Position numbers and translations under genes: made by a program. From CAYICL01 sp964361885 (lineage in GTDB: Bacteria; Patescibacteriota; Microgenomatia; UBA1400; CG1-02-47-37): a stretch of DNA of 11,626 nucleotides. The notes beneath the pieces were generated by a model. The model was not told the DNA's origin, did not search any database, and worked only from the letters and a program-made list of their open reading frames with translations. The stretch is taken from NCBI GenBank assembly GCA_964361885.1, contig CAYICL010000025.1:1-11626 (forward strand), written 5' to 3'. Shown here piece by piece: positions 6,466-11,626 of the stretch (positions are counted from its first letter, which is position 1; every line of letters begins with the position of its first letter).

Positions 6466-7026
6466 ATGAACCGCTTAAAAGAAAAATATTTAAACCAAGT
6501 TGTCCCGGCTCTTAAACAAGAGCTTGGTCTTAAAAACTCCCTGGCCGCTCCCAGGCTGAAAAAAATTGTTTTAAACATCGGTATCAAAGAAGGTGCCGGC
6601 GACAAAGGCATTGTCACCAAAATTCAGGAGTATTTTGGTTTGATTGCCGGCCAAAAAGCCGTCATTACCCGGGCCAGAAAAGCCGAAGCCGCTTTTAAAA
6701 TCAGACAAAACGATCCTATCGGCGTCATGGCCACCCTAAGAGGCGAGCGCATGTATGCTTTTTTGGATAAGTTAATTGCCATTGTCTTGCCTCAAGTTCG
6801 CGATTTTCAAGGAATCAGCCGCTTGTCTTTTGACGGTCAAGGCAACTATTCTTTGGGTTTTACAGAACAGATTGTTTTTCCTGAGGTCGATTATGATAAA
6901 ATTGACTCCGTTCGCGGTTTACAGGTCACTCTTGTTACTAATGCCGGAAACGACCAAAAAGCCTTAAAATTACTGGAATTACTTGGTTTACCATTTACTA
7001 AGCTAGACGCTTCAGCCAAAGGCTGA
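6466..7026 (+). CDS. rplE: 50S ribosomal protein L5 (uL5)
   Basis: L5 binds 5S rRNA, forms a bridge to S13 and contacts P-site tRNA. The 186-aa product contains RLKKIVLNIGIKEG, RARKAEAAFKIRQNDPIGVM, TLRGERMYAFLDKLI, RDFQGISRLSFDGQGNYSLG, EQIVFPEVDYDKIDSVRGL and the C-terminal PFTK. The usual family end is near PFTK. Here LDASAKG follows, and the last four codons plus stop (SAKG-TGA) are exactly the hairpin 7012-7026, so this element supplies both the tail and the stop. The start follows a T-rich leader without Shine-Dalgarno. Confidence 0.97.
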   Translation: MNRLKEKYLNQVVPALKQELGLKNSLAAPRLKKIVLNIGIKEGAGDKGIVTKIQEYFGLIAGQKAVITRARKAEAAFKIRQNDPIGVMATLRGERMYAFLDKLIAIVLPQVRDFQGISRLSFDGQGNYSLGFTEQIVFPEVDYDKIDSVRGLQVTLVTNAGNDQKALKLLELLGLPFTKLDASAKG

Positions 7027-7041
7027 TCGTCCTTTGGACGA
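7012..7041. repeat. Two abutting 15-nt hairpins at the rplE/rpsZ junction
   Basis: TCAGCC-AAA-GGCTGA (7012-7026) and TCGTCC-TTT-GGACGA (7027-7041) follow each other without a spacer. Each has a perfect 6-bp stem and a 3-base loop. In addition CCAAAGG (7016-7022) can pair with CCTTTGG (7031-7037) across an 8-base loop, which excludes the two small hairpins. The pair ends five bases before the rpsZ ATG and includes the rplE stop. No U-tract follows, so it is not a terminator. It may be a mobile palindromic element, a translational control site, or both. Confidence 0.75.
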
Positions 7042-7046
7042 AATTT

Positions 7047-7232
7047 ATGGCCAAAGTAAAATTTATTGCCAAACAAGTAAAAAAACCGAAATATCCCACC
7101 CGGTTTAGAAACCGCTGCCACCTTTGCGGCCGGCCCCGGGCTTATATGCGCCATTTTGGTCTTTGCCGCTTGTGTTTTAGAAAATTAGCCCACCAAGGTG
7201 AGCTGCCCGGCGTCACCAAGGCCAGCTGGTAA
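7047..7232 (+). CDS. rpsZ: 30S ribosomal protein S14, zinc-binding type Z (uS14)
   Basis: S14 is in the 30S head near S3 and S10. The 61-aa length and two CxxC pairs (C24/C27 and C40/C43) identify the short zinc-binding form, rather than the longer zinc-free form of E. coli. Signatures are RFRNRCHLCGRPRAYMRHFG, LCRLCFRKLAH, and the C-terminal GELPGVTKASW. The start has no free Shine-Dalgarno: the nearest purine-rich bases (GGACGA, 7036-7041) are in the arm of a hairpin, so access for the ribosome may depend on translation of rplE or on RNA folding. Confidence 0.97.
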   Translation: MAKVKFIAKQVKKPKYPTRFRNRCHLCGRPRAYMRHFGLCRLCFRKLAHQGELPGVTKASW

Positions 7233-7237
7233 CTATT

Positions 7238-7630
7238 ATGCTTACAGATCCTTTAGCCGATTTACTATCCCGCTTAAAAAACGCTCAGCTGGTCAGAAAA
7301 CCAACTGTTTCTGCTCCTTATTCCCGCGCCAAAGAGTCAATTCTTAAAATTTTACTGAAAAACAACCTGATTCAGGCCTATAAAGTCACCGGTAAACCAC
7401 CCCATCTAAGTCTTGACATCAGCCTTAAATATCACCACCGCCAGCCGGCTATGGCCGAACTTAAACGCATTTCTAAACCCGGTGTCAGAATCTATGCCCC
7501 GGTTGCTGATCTTAGTCGTTATCTGCGCGGCCGGGGTTTAACCATTTTATCTACCTCTAAAGGCTTTCTGACTGCCCTTCAGGCCAAAAAACAAAATATG
7601 GGCGGCGAAGTTATCTGCAAAATAAAATAA
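7238..7630 (+). CDS. rpsH: 30S ribosomal protein S8 (uS8)
   Basis: S8 binds 16S rRNA helix 21 in the 30S platform and is the translational repressor of the spc operon in E. coli. The 130-aa product has DPLADLLSRLKNAQLVRKPT, VSAPYSRAKESILKILLKNN, LKRISKPGVRIYAPVADLSR and GLTILSTSKGFLT, then QNMGGEVICKIK. The STSKG motif and the C-terminal GGEVIC are diagnostic. It starts 5 bases after rpsZ without Shine-Dalgarno and stops one base before the rplF ATG. Confidence 0.97.
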   Translation: MLTDPLADLLSRLKNAQLVRKPTVSAPYSRAKESILKILLKNNLIQAYKVTGKPPHLSLDISLKYHHRQPAMAELKRISKPGVRIYAPVADLSRYLRGRGLTILSTSKGFLTALQAKKQNMGGEVICKIK

Positions 7631-7631
7631 T

Positions 7632-8183
7632 ATGTCCAGAATCGGTCAACAACCAATTTTAATCCCGGACTCAATTCAGATTAGCTTAACCGCTGATCAG
7701 GTCACGGCTAAGTCGGCTTCGGCTGAGTTAAAGCAAACCATTCCCCTGGGGATCGGGGTTAAACTGGTGGATAAACAAATCCTGGTTTCTCCTAAGGCTG
7801 CCACCCGTCAATCCAAGGCTTTGCATGGTTTAACCCGCAGTTTGATTGCTAATATGATTATTGGCCTGACTCAAGGTTACACTAAAACCCTGGAACTTCA
7901 GGGTACCGGCTACCGGGTAGCGCCTAAAGGTAACGGTATTGAGCTGTCTTTGGGTTTTTCCCACCCGGTTGTGTTTGAGGCCCCTCAGACTGTCAAACTT
8001 GAGGTCAAGGACGACAAATTTATCATTGTTTCCGGGCCGGATAAATACCTGGTCGGCCAGGTGGCCGCCAACATCCGCCGGTTTAGACCGCCTGATGCTT
8101 ACAAAGGCAAAGGTGTCCGCTATCAGGGCGAAGTCGTTAAATTAAAGCCCGGCAAAGCCGCTAAAGCCGCCGGCACAGAATAA
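7632..8183 (+). CDS. rplF: 50S ribosomal protein L6 (uL6)
   Basis: L6 lies near the sarcin-ricin loop and the factor-binding site of the 50S subunit. The 183-aa product starts MSRIGQQPILIPDSIQISLT and shows MIIGLTQGYTKTLELQGTGY, ELSLGFSHPVVF, GPDKYLVGQVAANIRRFRPP and DAYKGKGVRYQGEVVK. In the first domain the usual KGxxGEL turn reads KSASAEL, a local departure from the family. The C-terminus ends in a short Lys/Ala tail (KPGKAAKAAGTE). It follows rpsH by one base with an A/T-only leader and no Shine-Dalgarno. Confidence 0.97.
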   Translation: MSRIGQQPILIPDSIQISLTADQVTAKSASAELKQTIPLGIGVKLVDKQILVSPKAATRQSKALHGLTRSLIANMIIGLTQGYTKTLELQGTGYRVAPKGNGIELSLGFSHPVVFEAPQTVKLEVKDDKFIIVSGPDKYLVGQVAANIRRFRPPDAYKGKGVRYQGEVVKLKPGKAAKAAGTE

Positions 8184-8188
8184 AATTT

Positions 8189-8539
8189 ATGATCAAACGC
8201 TATTCCGATCCGCACCAAAAAAGACGTCTTCGAACCCGGTTTAAAATCCGCCGTCGGTCTTTAAGACCAAGACTAACCGTCTTTCGGTCTTTAAAGCATA
8301 TTTCGGCCCAGATTATTGATGATGCCAAAGCCGTCACTCTTACGGCTGTTAGCAGTGTTAAACTATCTAAAGTTAAACAGTCTAAACTGGAACAGGCCCG
8401 GCTGGTTGGTGACAAGCTGGCAGGCTTGGCTTTGAAAAAGAAAATTACCTCCGTGGTTTTTGATCGCGGTAGTTATCAATATCACGGCCGGGTTAAAGCC
8501 TTGGCCGAAGCTGCCCGGAAAGCCGGGTTAAAATTTTAA
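8189..8539 (+). CDS. rplR: 50S ribosomal protein L18 (uL18)
   Basis: L18 helps L5 attach 5S rRNA to the large subunit. The 116-aa product has the Arg-rich N-terminus (HQKRRLRTRFKIRRRSLRPR), then LTVFRSLKHISAQIIDDAKA, GDKLAGLALKKKITSVVFDR, and GSYQYHGRVKALAEAARKAG near the end. The final AARKAGLKF matches the usual AAREAGLxF ending. Size is typical. There are 5 bases before it (AAATTT leader extends into the rplF end) and one base after it, with no Shine-Dalgarno. Confidence 0.97.
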   Translation: MIKRYSDPHQKRRLRTRFKIRRRSLRPRLTVFRSLKHISAQIIDDAKAVTLTAVSSVKLSKVKQSKLEQARLVGDKLAGLALKKKITSVVFDRGSYQYHGRVKALAEAARKAGLKF

Positions 8540-8540
8540 T

Positions 8541-9014
8541 ATGGGAAACTTCAGACCTCATCAACAGCCAGTCGATAAAGAATTTACCGAAAAAGTCATC
8601 CAGGTTAACCGGGTATCCAAAAAAACCAAAGGTGGCAATCAAATAGGCTTCTCTGTTTTAATGGTTGTCGGCGACCAAAAAGGCCGGGTCGGTGTTGGTT
8701 TGGGCAAAGCCCCTGATGTTTTGTCCTCAATCAAAAAAGGTGTCCGCCGGGCCAAGAAAAACATGTTTACAGTCCCGATGAAAAACACTACCATTCCCTA
8801 TGATATTAAAATCAAGTTCGGAGCCGCCCGGATTTTATTTAAACCGGCGCCTCCCGGCAGCGGTGTTATTGCCGGTGGAGCGGTTCGGGCGGTGATGGAA
8901 GCCGCCGGCATTAAAGACGTTTCCAGCAAGGTTTTAGGCACCCGAAATCAAGCCAGTAATGTTTATGCCACCATTAAAGCCTTACAGCAATTAAAAGCCG
9001 ATTCAAAGGAGTAA
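8541..9014 (+). CDS. rpsE: 30S ribosomal protein S5 (uS5)
   Basis: S5 sits at the mRNA entry and contributes to decoding accuracy and helicase activity. The 157-aa product has FTEKVIQVNRVSKKTKGGNQ, IGFSVLMVVGDQKGRVGVGL, GKAPDVLSSIKKGVRRAKKN, PPGSGVIAGGAVRAVMEAAG and VYATIKALQQL. All parts of the double-stranded RNA-binding-like N-domain and the C-domain are present. The start follows TTTTAAT with no Shine-Dalgarno. Four bases separate its stop from rplO; in most bacteria rpmD (L30) would lie here, but no room for it exists. Confidence 0.97.
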   Translation: MGNFRPHQQPVDKEFTEKVIQVNRVSKKTKGGNQIGFSVLMVVGDQKGRVGVGLGKAPDVLSSIKKGVRRAKKNMFTVPMKNTTIPYDIKIKFGAARILFKPAPPGSGVIAGGAVRAVMEAAGIKDVSSKVLGTRNQASNVYATIKALQQLKADSKE

Positions 9015-9018
9015 TCTT

Positions 9019-9537
9019 ATGCCCTTATCCAAACTTGAAGTCACTAGCGTTAAATCGAAAAAAAGAGTTGGCCGGGGTTATGGTTCCGGCAAAGGCGGCC
9101 ACACTTCCGGCCGGGGTGCCAAAGGCCAAAAAGCCAGAAGCAAGTTGCCTTTATATTTTGAAGGCACAGCAATGAGAAAAAGCTTAATTCGGCGCATGCC
9201 CATGTTCCGGGGCAAATTAAAGTTTAAATCATTAAAAAAGTCAAAACCTTTAATTTTAAACTTAAAACACTTGGAGCTCTTACCCAAAGGCACTCTGGTT
9301 AATCTTGACAGCCTGATTAAATTCCGGCTTTTACCCCGGGATGCCAAAGACTTTTCCGTTAAAATCTTAGGCGACGGTGACTTAACCAAAGCTTTAACCG
9401 TGGCTCTGCCTGCTTCCCAGTCAGCCGCCAAGAAAATCGAATCAGCCGGTGGCAAAATGGTTAAGCCCGAAGCCGCCGCCCCTAAGGCTAAAGTTAAGCC
9501 TAAGGTTAAACCTAAGGTTAAGCCTAAAAAGAAATAA
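9019..9537 (+). CDS. rplO: 50S ribosomal protein L15 (uL15) with a PKVK-repeat tail
   Basis: L15 is a late-assembly 50S protein spanning 23S rRNA domains. The 172-aa product has the Gly/Arg/Lys-rich N-terminus (KKRVGRGYGSGKGGHTSGRG, then AKGQKARSK), IRRMPMFRGKLKFKSLKKSK, LVNLDSLIKFRLLPRD, FSVKILGDGDLTKALTVALP and ASQSAAKKIESAGGKMV. After the family end, residues from about 150 on form a low-complexity tail, PEAAAPKAKVKPKVKPKVKP followed by KKK. AAGGAG at 9006-9011, 7 bases upstream and running into the rpsE stop, supports the start. The stop abuts the secY ATG with no base between. Confidence 0.97.
   Translation: MPLSKLEVTSVKSKKRVGRGYGSGKGGHTSGRGAKGQKARSKLPLYFEGTAMRKSLIRRMPMFRGKLKFKSLKKSKPLILNLKHLELLPKGTLVNLDSLIKFRLLPRDAKDFSVKILGDGDLTKALTVALPASQSAAKKIESAGGKMVKPEAAAPKAKVKPKVKPKVKPKKK
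9481..9528 (+). repeat. 12-bp tandem repeats encoding the L15 C-terminal tail
   Basis: CCTAAGGTTAAA (9499-9510) and CCTAAGGTTAAG (9511-9522) are adjacent copies. A variant, CCTAAGGCTAAA, is at 9481-9492, followed by a half unit GTTAAG (9493-9498), and a partial copy begins at 9523. Each full unit is four codons (PKVK), so copy-number change would keep the frame. Confidence 0.85.
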
Positions 9538-10827
9538 ATGGCCAACATTTTAACTCCTCTCATCAACGCTTTTAAAATTAAAGATTTAAGAAAAAAGCTT
9601 TTATTCACCTTAGCCATTTTTGTCATCTTTAGGTTTATTGCCCACATTCCTGTTCCCGGAGTTGATTTAAATGCCTTGCGCCAGCTTTTTTCCGGCAACC
9701 AAATCCTGGGTTTGCTGGATATTTTCTCCGGCGGCACCTTAGCCAATTTTTCCATTATGGCCCTGGGCTTAGGCCCCTACATTAATGCCTCGATTGTCTT
9801 TCAGTTGGCCACCATTATCTTTCCCAAACTCGAGGCACTAAGCAAAGAAGGCGAGTATGGCCGGGAAAAAATCAATCAGTACACCCGGCTTTTAACCATT
9901 CCTTTATCTGCTATTCAGTCTATCGGCATGGTGGCTTTGTTAAGAAATCAAAACATCATCAGCTTTGCCTCGCCCCTGGACATGGTTAACGTTATCTTTA
10001 CCATGGTTGCCGGCACCATTATCTTAATGTGGCTGGGTGAGCTTTTAACCGAATACGGCATCGGCAATGGTATCTCGATCTTAATCTTTGCCGGTATTGT
10101 CGGCCGTTTGCCGATCTCTTTGCTCCAAACCACCTCTATCAGTCAAACCATTAACTTCACCAATCTGATTATCTTTTTTCTTTTAAGCTTGGCGGTTATA
10201 GCCGGTATAGTTTTTGTTAATGAAGCTACCCGCCAAATTCCGGTTCGCTATGCCCGCCGTATCCGTGGTGGCGCTCAAGCCGGCAGCCAAACCACCCACT
10301 TACCCTTGCGGGTTAATCAAGCCGGCGTCATCCCCATCATTTTCGCTATTTCCCTGGTAGTCATGCCCTCGATTATCGGCCGCTATCTTCAGCAAGCCAG
10401 CCTGCCCCAATTTGCCTCGCTGGCCGGTTTTATTGTCAACTTTTTTGATCCCAACCGTTTGCCTTATCACTTGATTTACTTCCTTTTGGTGATCGGCTTT
10501 ACCTACTTTTATACTGCCGTTACCTTTAATCCGGATAAAATCTCCGATGAGATTAAGAAATACGGCGGTTTTATCCCCGGTATCCGCCCCGGCCGGCCGA
10601 CTGCCGATCATCTCTCTTATGTCTTAAACCGGATTACTTTGGTCGGCGCCATCTTTTTAGGTTCAATTGCCATTCTGCCTTCCATTGCCAGTTACGCCAC
10701 CGGCATTACCACCATGACCATCGGCGGCACCGGCGTCTTAATCGTTGTTTCGGTTGTCCTGGAAGTCAGTAAAAACCTTGAATCCCAGTTAATCATGAGA
10801 AATTATGAAGGTTTCTTAAAGGAGTAA
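9538..10827 (+). CDS. secY: Protein translocase channel subunit SecY
   Basis: SecY forms the pore of the SecYEG translocon in the cytoplasmic membrane. The 429-aa product is full length with about ten hydrophobic segments. Segment 1 (about 22-40) is followed by PVPGVDLNALRQ and the plug region (LLDIFSGGTLANFSIMALGL). Segments 3-6 include LGELLTEYGIGNGISILIFA. The cytosolic loop NEATRQIPVRYARRIRGG is typical. The last large loop has FNPDKISDEIKKYGGFIPGI then RPGRPTADHLSYV; R350 corresponds to E. coli R357, needed for translocation. The start directly abuts the rplO stop with no Shine-Dalgarno. Its last codons carry the adk ribosome binding site. Confidence 0.98.
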   Translation: MANILTPLINAFKIKDLRKKLLFTLAIFVIFRFIAHIPVPGVDLNALRQLFSGNQILGLLDIFSGGTLANFSIMALGLGPYINASIVFQLATIIFPKLEALSKEGEYGREKINQYTRLLTIPLSAIQSIGMVALLRNQNIISFASPLDMVNVIFTMVAGTIILMWLGELLTEYGIGNGISILIFAGIVGRLPISLLQTTSISQTINFTNLIIFFLLSLAVIAGIVFVNEATRQIPVRYARRIRGGAQAGSQTTHLPLRVNQAGVIPIIFAISLVVMPSIIGRYLQQASLPQFASLAGFIVNFFDPNRLPYHLIYFLLVIGFTYFYTAVTFNPDKISDEIKKYGGFIPGIRPGRPTADHLSYVLNRITLVGAIFLGSIAILPSIASYATGITTMTIGGTGVLIVVSVVLEVSKNLESQLIMRNYEGFLKE

Positions 10828-10833
10828 ATCTTT

Positions 10834-11415
10834 ATGTTTATTATCTTTTACGGTCCCGAAGGTTGCGGCAAAAGCACTCAGGGCAAACTGCTGGCCGAAA
10901 AACTCCGGCTGCCTTACTTGGGTTCAGGCGACTTGGTCCGCTATTATGCCGGCAAAGATCAGGGCATTATGGGCGACATGTGCCGCGAGGCCTTAAAGCT
11001 GGGCCATTACGTGGCTGACTCGGAAATGTTTGTCTTATGGAAAGTCCGCCTTAAAGAGCCTGACGTTCAAAACGGCTTTGTTATCGACGGTTTTCCCAGA
11101 AATCACTCCCAGGCCCTGTTTTTGGCCGACAAACTGGAGAAATACAACAAACAGGTCGATTTTGTCTTTTACCTGGACGTTTCCGAAGCCGAATCCATCA
11201 AGCGCTTGCTTAAGCGCGGCCGCACCAGTCCGGACGGCAGCCTGCATGATAGTCCGGCTAAAGTTCGCGAGCGTTTAAAAATGTATCATGAGCAGGAAGC
11301 CAATGTTTTAAAGTTCTATGAAAAAACAGGTTTGTTAAAAAAGGTTAACGGCGAGCAATCCATCGAAAAAATTCATCAGGATATCATGAAGCTCATCAAT
11401 CAGGCCAATGGTTAA
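10834..11415 (+). CDS. adk: Adenylate kinase, short-LID form
   Basis: Adenylate kinase converts ATP plus AMP to two ADP in the cytoplasm. The 193-aa product has a P-loop at 7-15 (GPEGCGKST), an AMP-site segment GSGDLVR (30-36, usually STGDxxR), DGFPRN at 85-90 with the Gln of SQA after it, and a LID from about R128-R130 to R145-R147 (RGRTSPDGSLHDSPAKVRER). The LID is short and has no Cys, so it is the zinc-free short form. The GSGD variant and LID sequence are divergent, so another nucleoside monophosphate kinase is possible, but the position after secY strongly favours Adk. AAAGGAG at 10818-10824 supports the start. It overlaps the next gene by 8 bases. Confidence 0.9.
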   Translation: MFIIFYGPEGCGKSTQGKLLAEKLRLPYLGSGDLVRYYAGKDQGIMGDMCREALKLGHYVADSEMFVLWKVRLKEPDVQNGFVIDGFPRNHSQALFLADKLEKYNKQVDFVFYLDVSEAESIKRLLKRGRTSPDGSLHDSPAKVRERLKMYHEQEANVLKFYEKTGLLKKVNGEQSIEKIHQDIMKLINQANG

Positions 11416-11626
11416 AACCTCTTCTCAAATAATTGCTTTAGTCGGCATGCCCGGCGCCGGCAAATCTATCAGTTGTGAATTTTTTCAAACTAAAGGCTAC
11501 CCGGTCTTAAGGTTTGGCGACGAAACCGACAGGGGATTAAAAGAGCAAGGGTTGCCTCTAACTGAGGAAAACGAGCGGCAGTATCGGGAGAACTTAAGAA
11601 AAGAATTGGGTATGGCCGCTTACGCC
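11408..11626 (+). CDS. P-loop kinase, UPF0200 / dephospho-CoA-kinase-like, 3'-truncated
   Basis: The first 73 residues are visible; the frame runs open off the window. A P-loop is at 13-20 (GMPGAGKS). After it come PVLRFGDETDRGLKEQGLPL (residues 32-51), then TEENERQYRENLRKELGMAA. From memory this matches the archaeal-type UPF0200 pattern: G-MPGSGKS, GD followed shortly by a basic residue, RGL, T-EN, LR-E-G. A nucleotide or coenzyme A precursor kinase role is inferred, not shown. The usual GD-V-R spacing is altered (GDETDR), which may affect the substrate. ATG at 11408 overlaps the adk end by 8 bases without a clear Shine-Dalgarno, so it is probably translated with adk. Map, infA or rpsM would be expected further on in many bacteria. 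Confidence 0.7.
   Translation, partial: MVKTSSQIIALVGMPGAGKSISCEFFQTKGYPVLRFGDETDRGLKEQGLPLTEENERQYRENLRKELGMAAYA

Noticed and set aside
7012..7046. Twin hairpins as an intrinsic terminator
   Set aside because: No U-tract follows and rpsZ begins five bases later within the same gene run.
7706..7735. GGCTAAGTCGGCTTCGGCTG region in rplF as another palindromic insert
   Set aside because: The arms do not pair as a perfect inverted repeat; it only repeats GGCT-like words, and the protein keeps normal length.
9078..9755. Long minus-strand ORF opposite rplO and secY
   Set aside because: It is antisense to clearly real L15 and SecY coding sequence and its translation shows no recognisable domain; it mirrors codon bias. 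Other minus-strand ORFs in the window are treated likewise.

Overview
The window is a densely packed run of 24 same-strand (+) genes: the S10 and spc ribosomal protein clusters with flanking genes. It lies on a draft contig, shown by a 10-N gap inside rpsJ. Both ends are cut: tuf lacks its start and the last kinase gene lacks its end. The gene set and protein style point to a bacterium of the Candidate Phyla Radiation (Patescibacteria), most likely Microgenomates-like. The supports are bacterial-type ribosomal proteins, loss of rpmD (L30) between rpsE and rplO, an archaeal-like P-loop kinase after adk, few Shine-Dalgarno sequences, and a G+C-rich palindrome of a kind I associate from memory with CPR genomes. 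The lineage is an inference. TGA acts as a stop (rpmC, rplE), so the recoded-TGA CPR lineages are unlikely.

Layout. 1-893: 3' three quarters of tuf (EF-Tu). 894-950: short spacer with a small hairpin. 951-5772: S10 cluster, rpsJ-rplC-rplD-rplW-rplB-rpsS-rplV-rpsC-rplP-rpmC-rpsQ. 5776-9537: spc cluster, rplN-rplX-rplE-rpsZ-rpsH-rplF-rplR-rpsE-rplO, with no rpmD. 9538-10827: secY. 10834-11415: adk. 11408-11626: start of a second P-loop kinase resembling the UPF0200 / dephospho-CoA-kinase-like family. No stretch longer than 57 bases lies between genes.

The genes work together as the core of protein synthesis. EF-Tu delivers aminoacyl-tRNA, the ribosomal proteins build both subunits, SecY is the membrane channel for nascent proteins, and adenylate kinase balances adenine nucleotides. 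Intergenic distances are 0-14 bases with several overlaps (17, 8, 8, 4 and 1 nt), so one transcript with translational coupling is likely. Only six of 23 visible starts have a clear Shine-Dalgarno.

No new multi-gene system is visible; this is a conserved housekeeping locus. The points worth a second look are a perfect 24-bp palindrome occupying exactly eight codons of rpsC, two abutting 15-nt hairpins at the rplE/rpsZ junction with an alternative pairing, the linked kinase gene, and the wrong-length gap in rpsJ.
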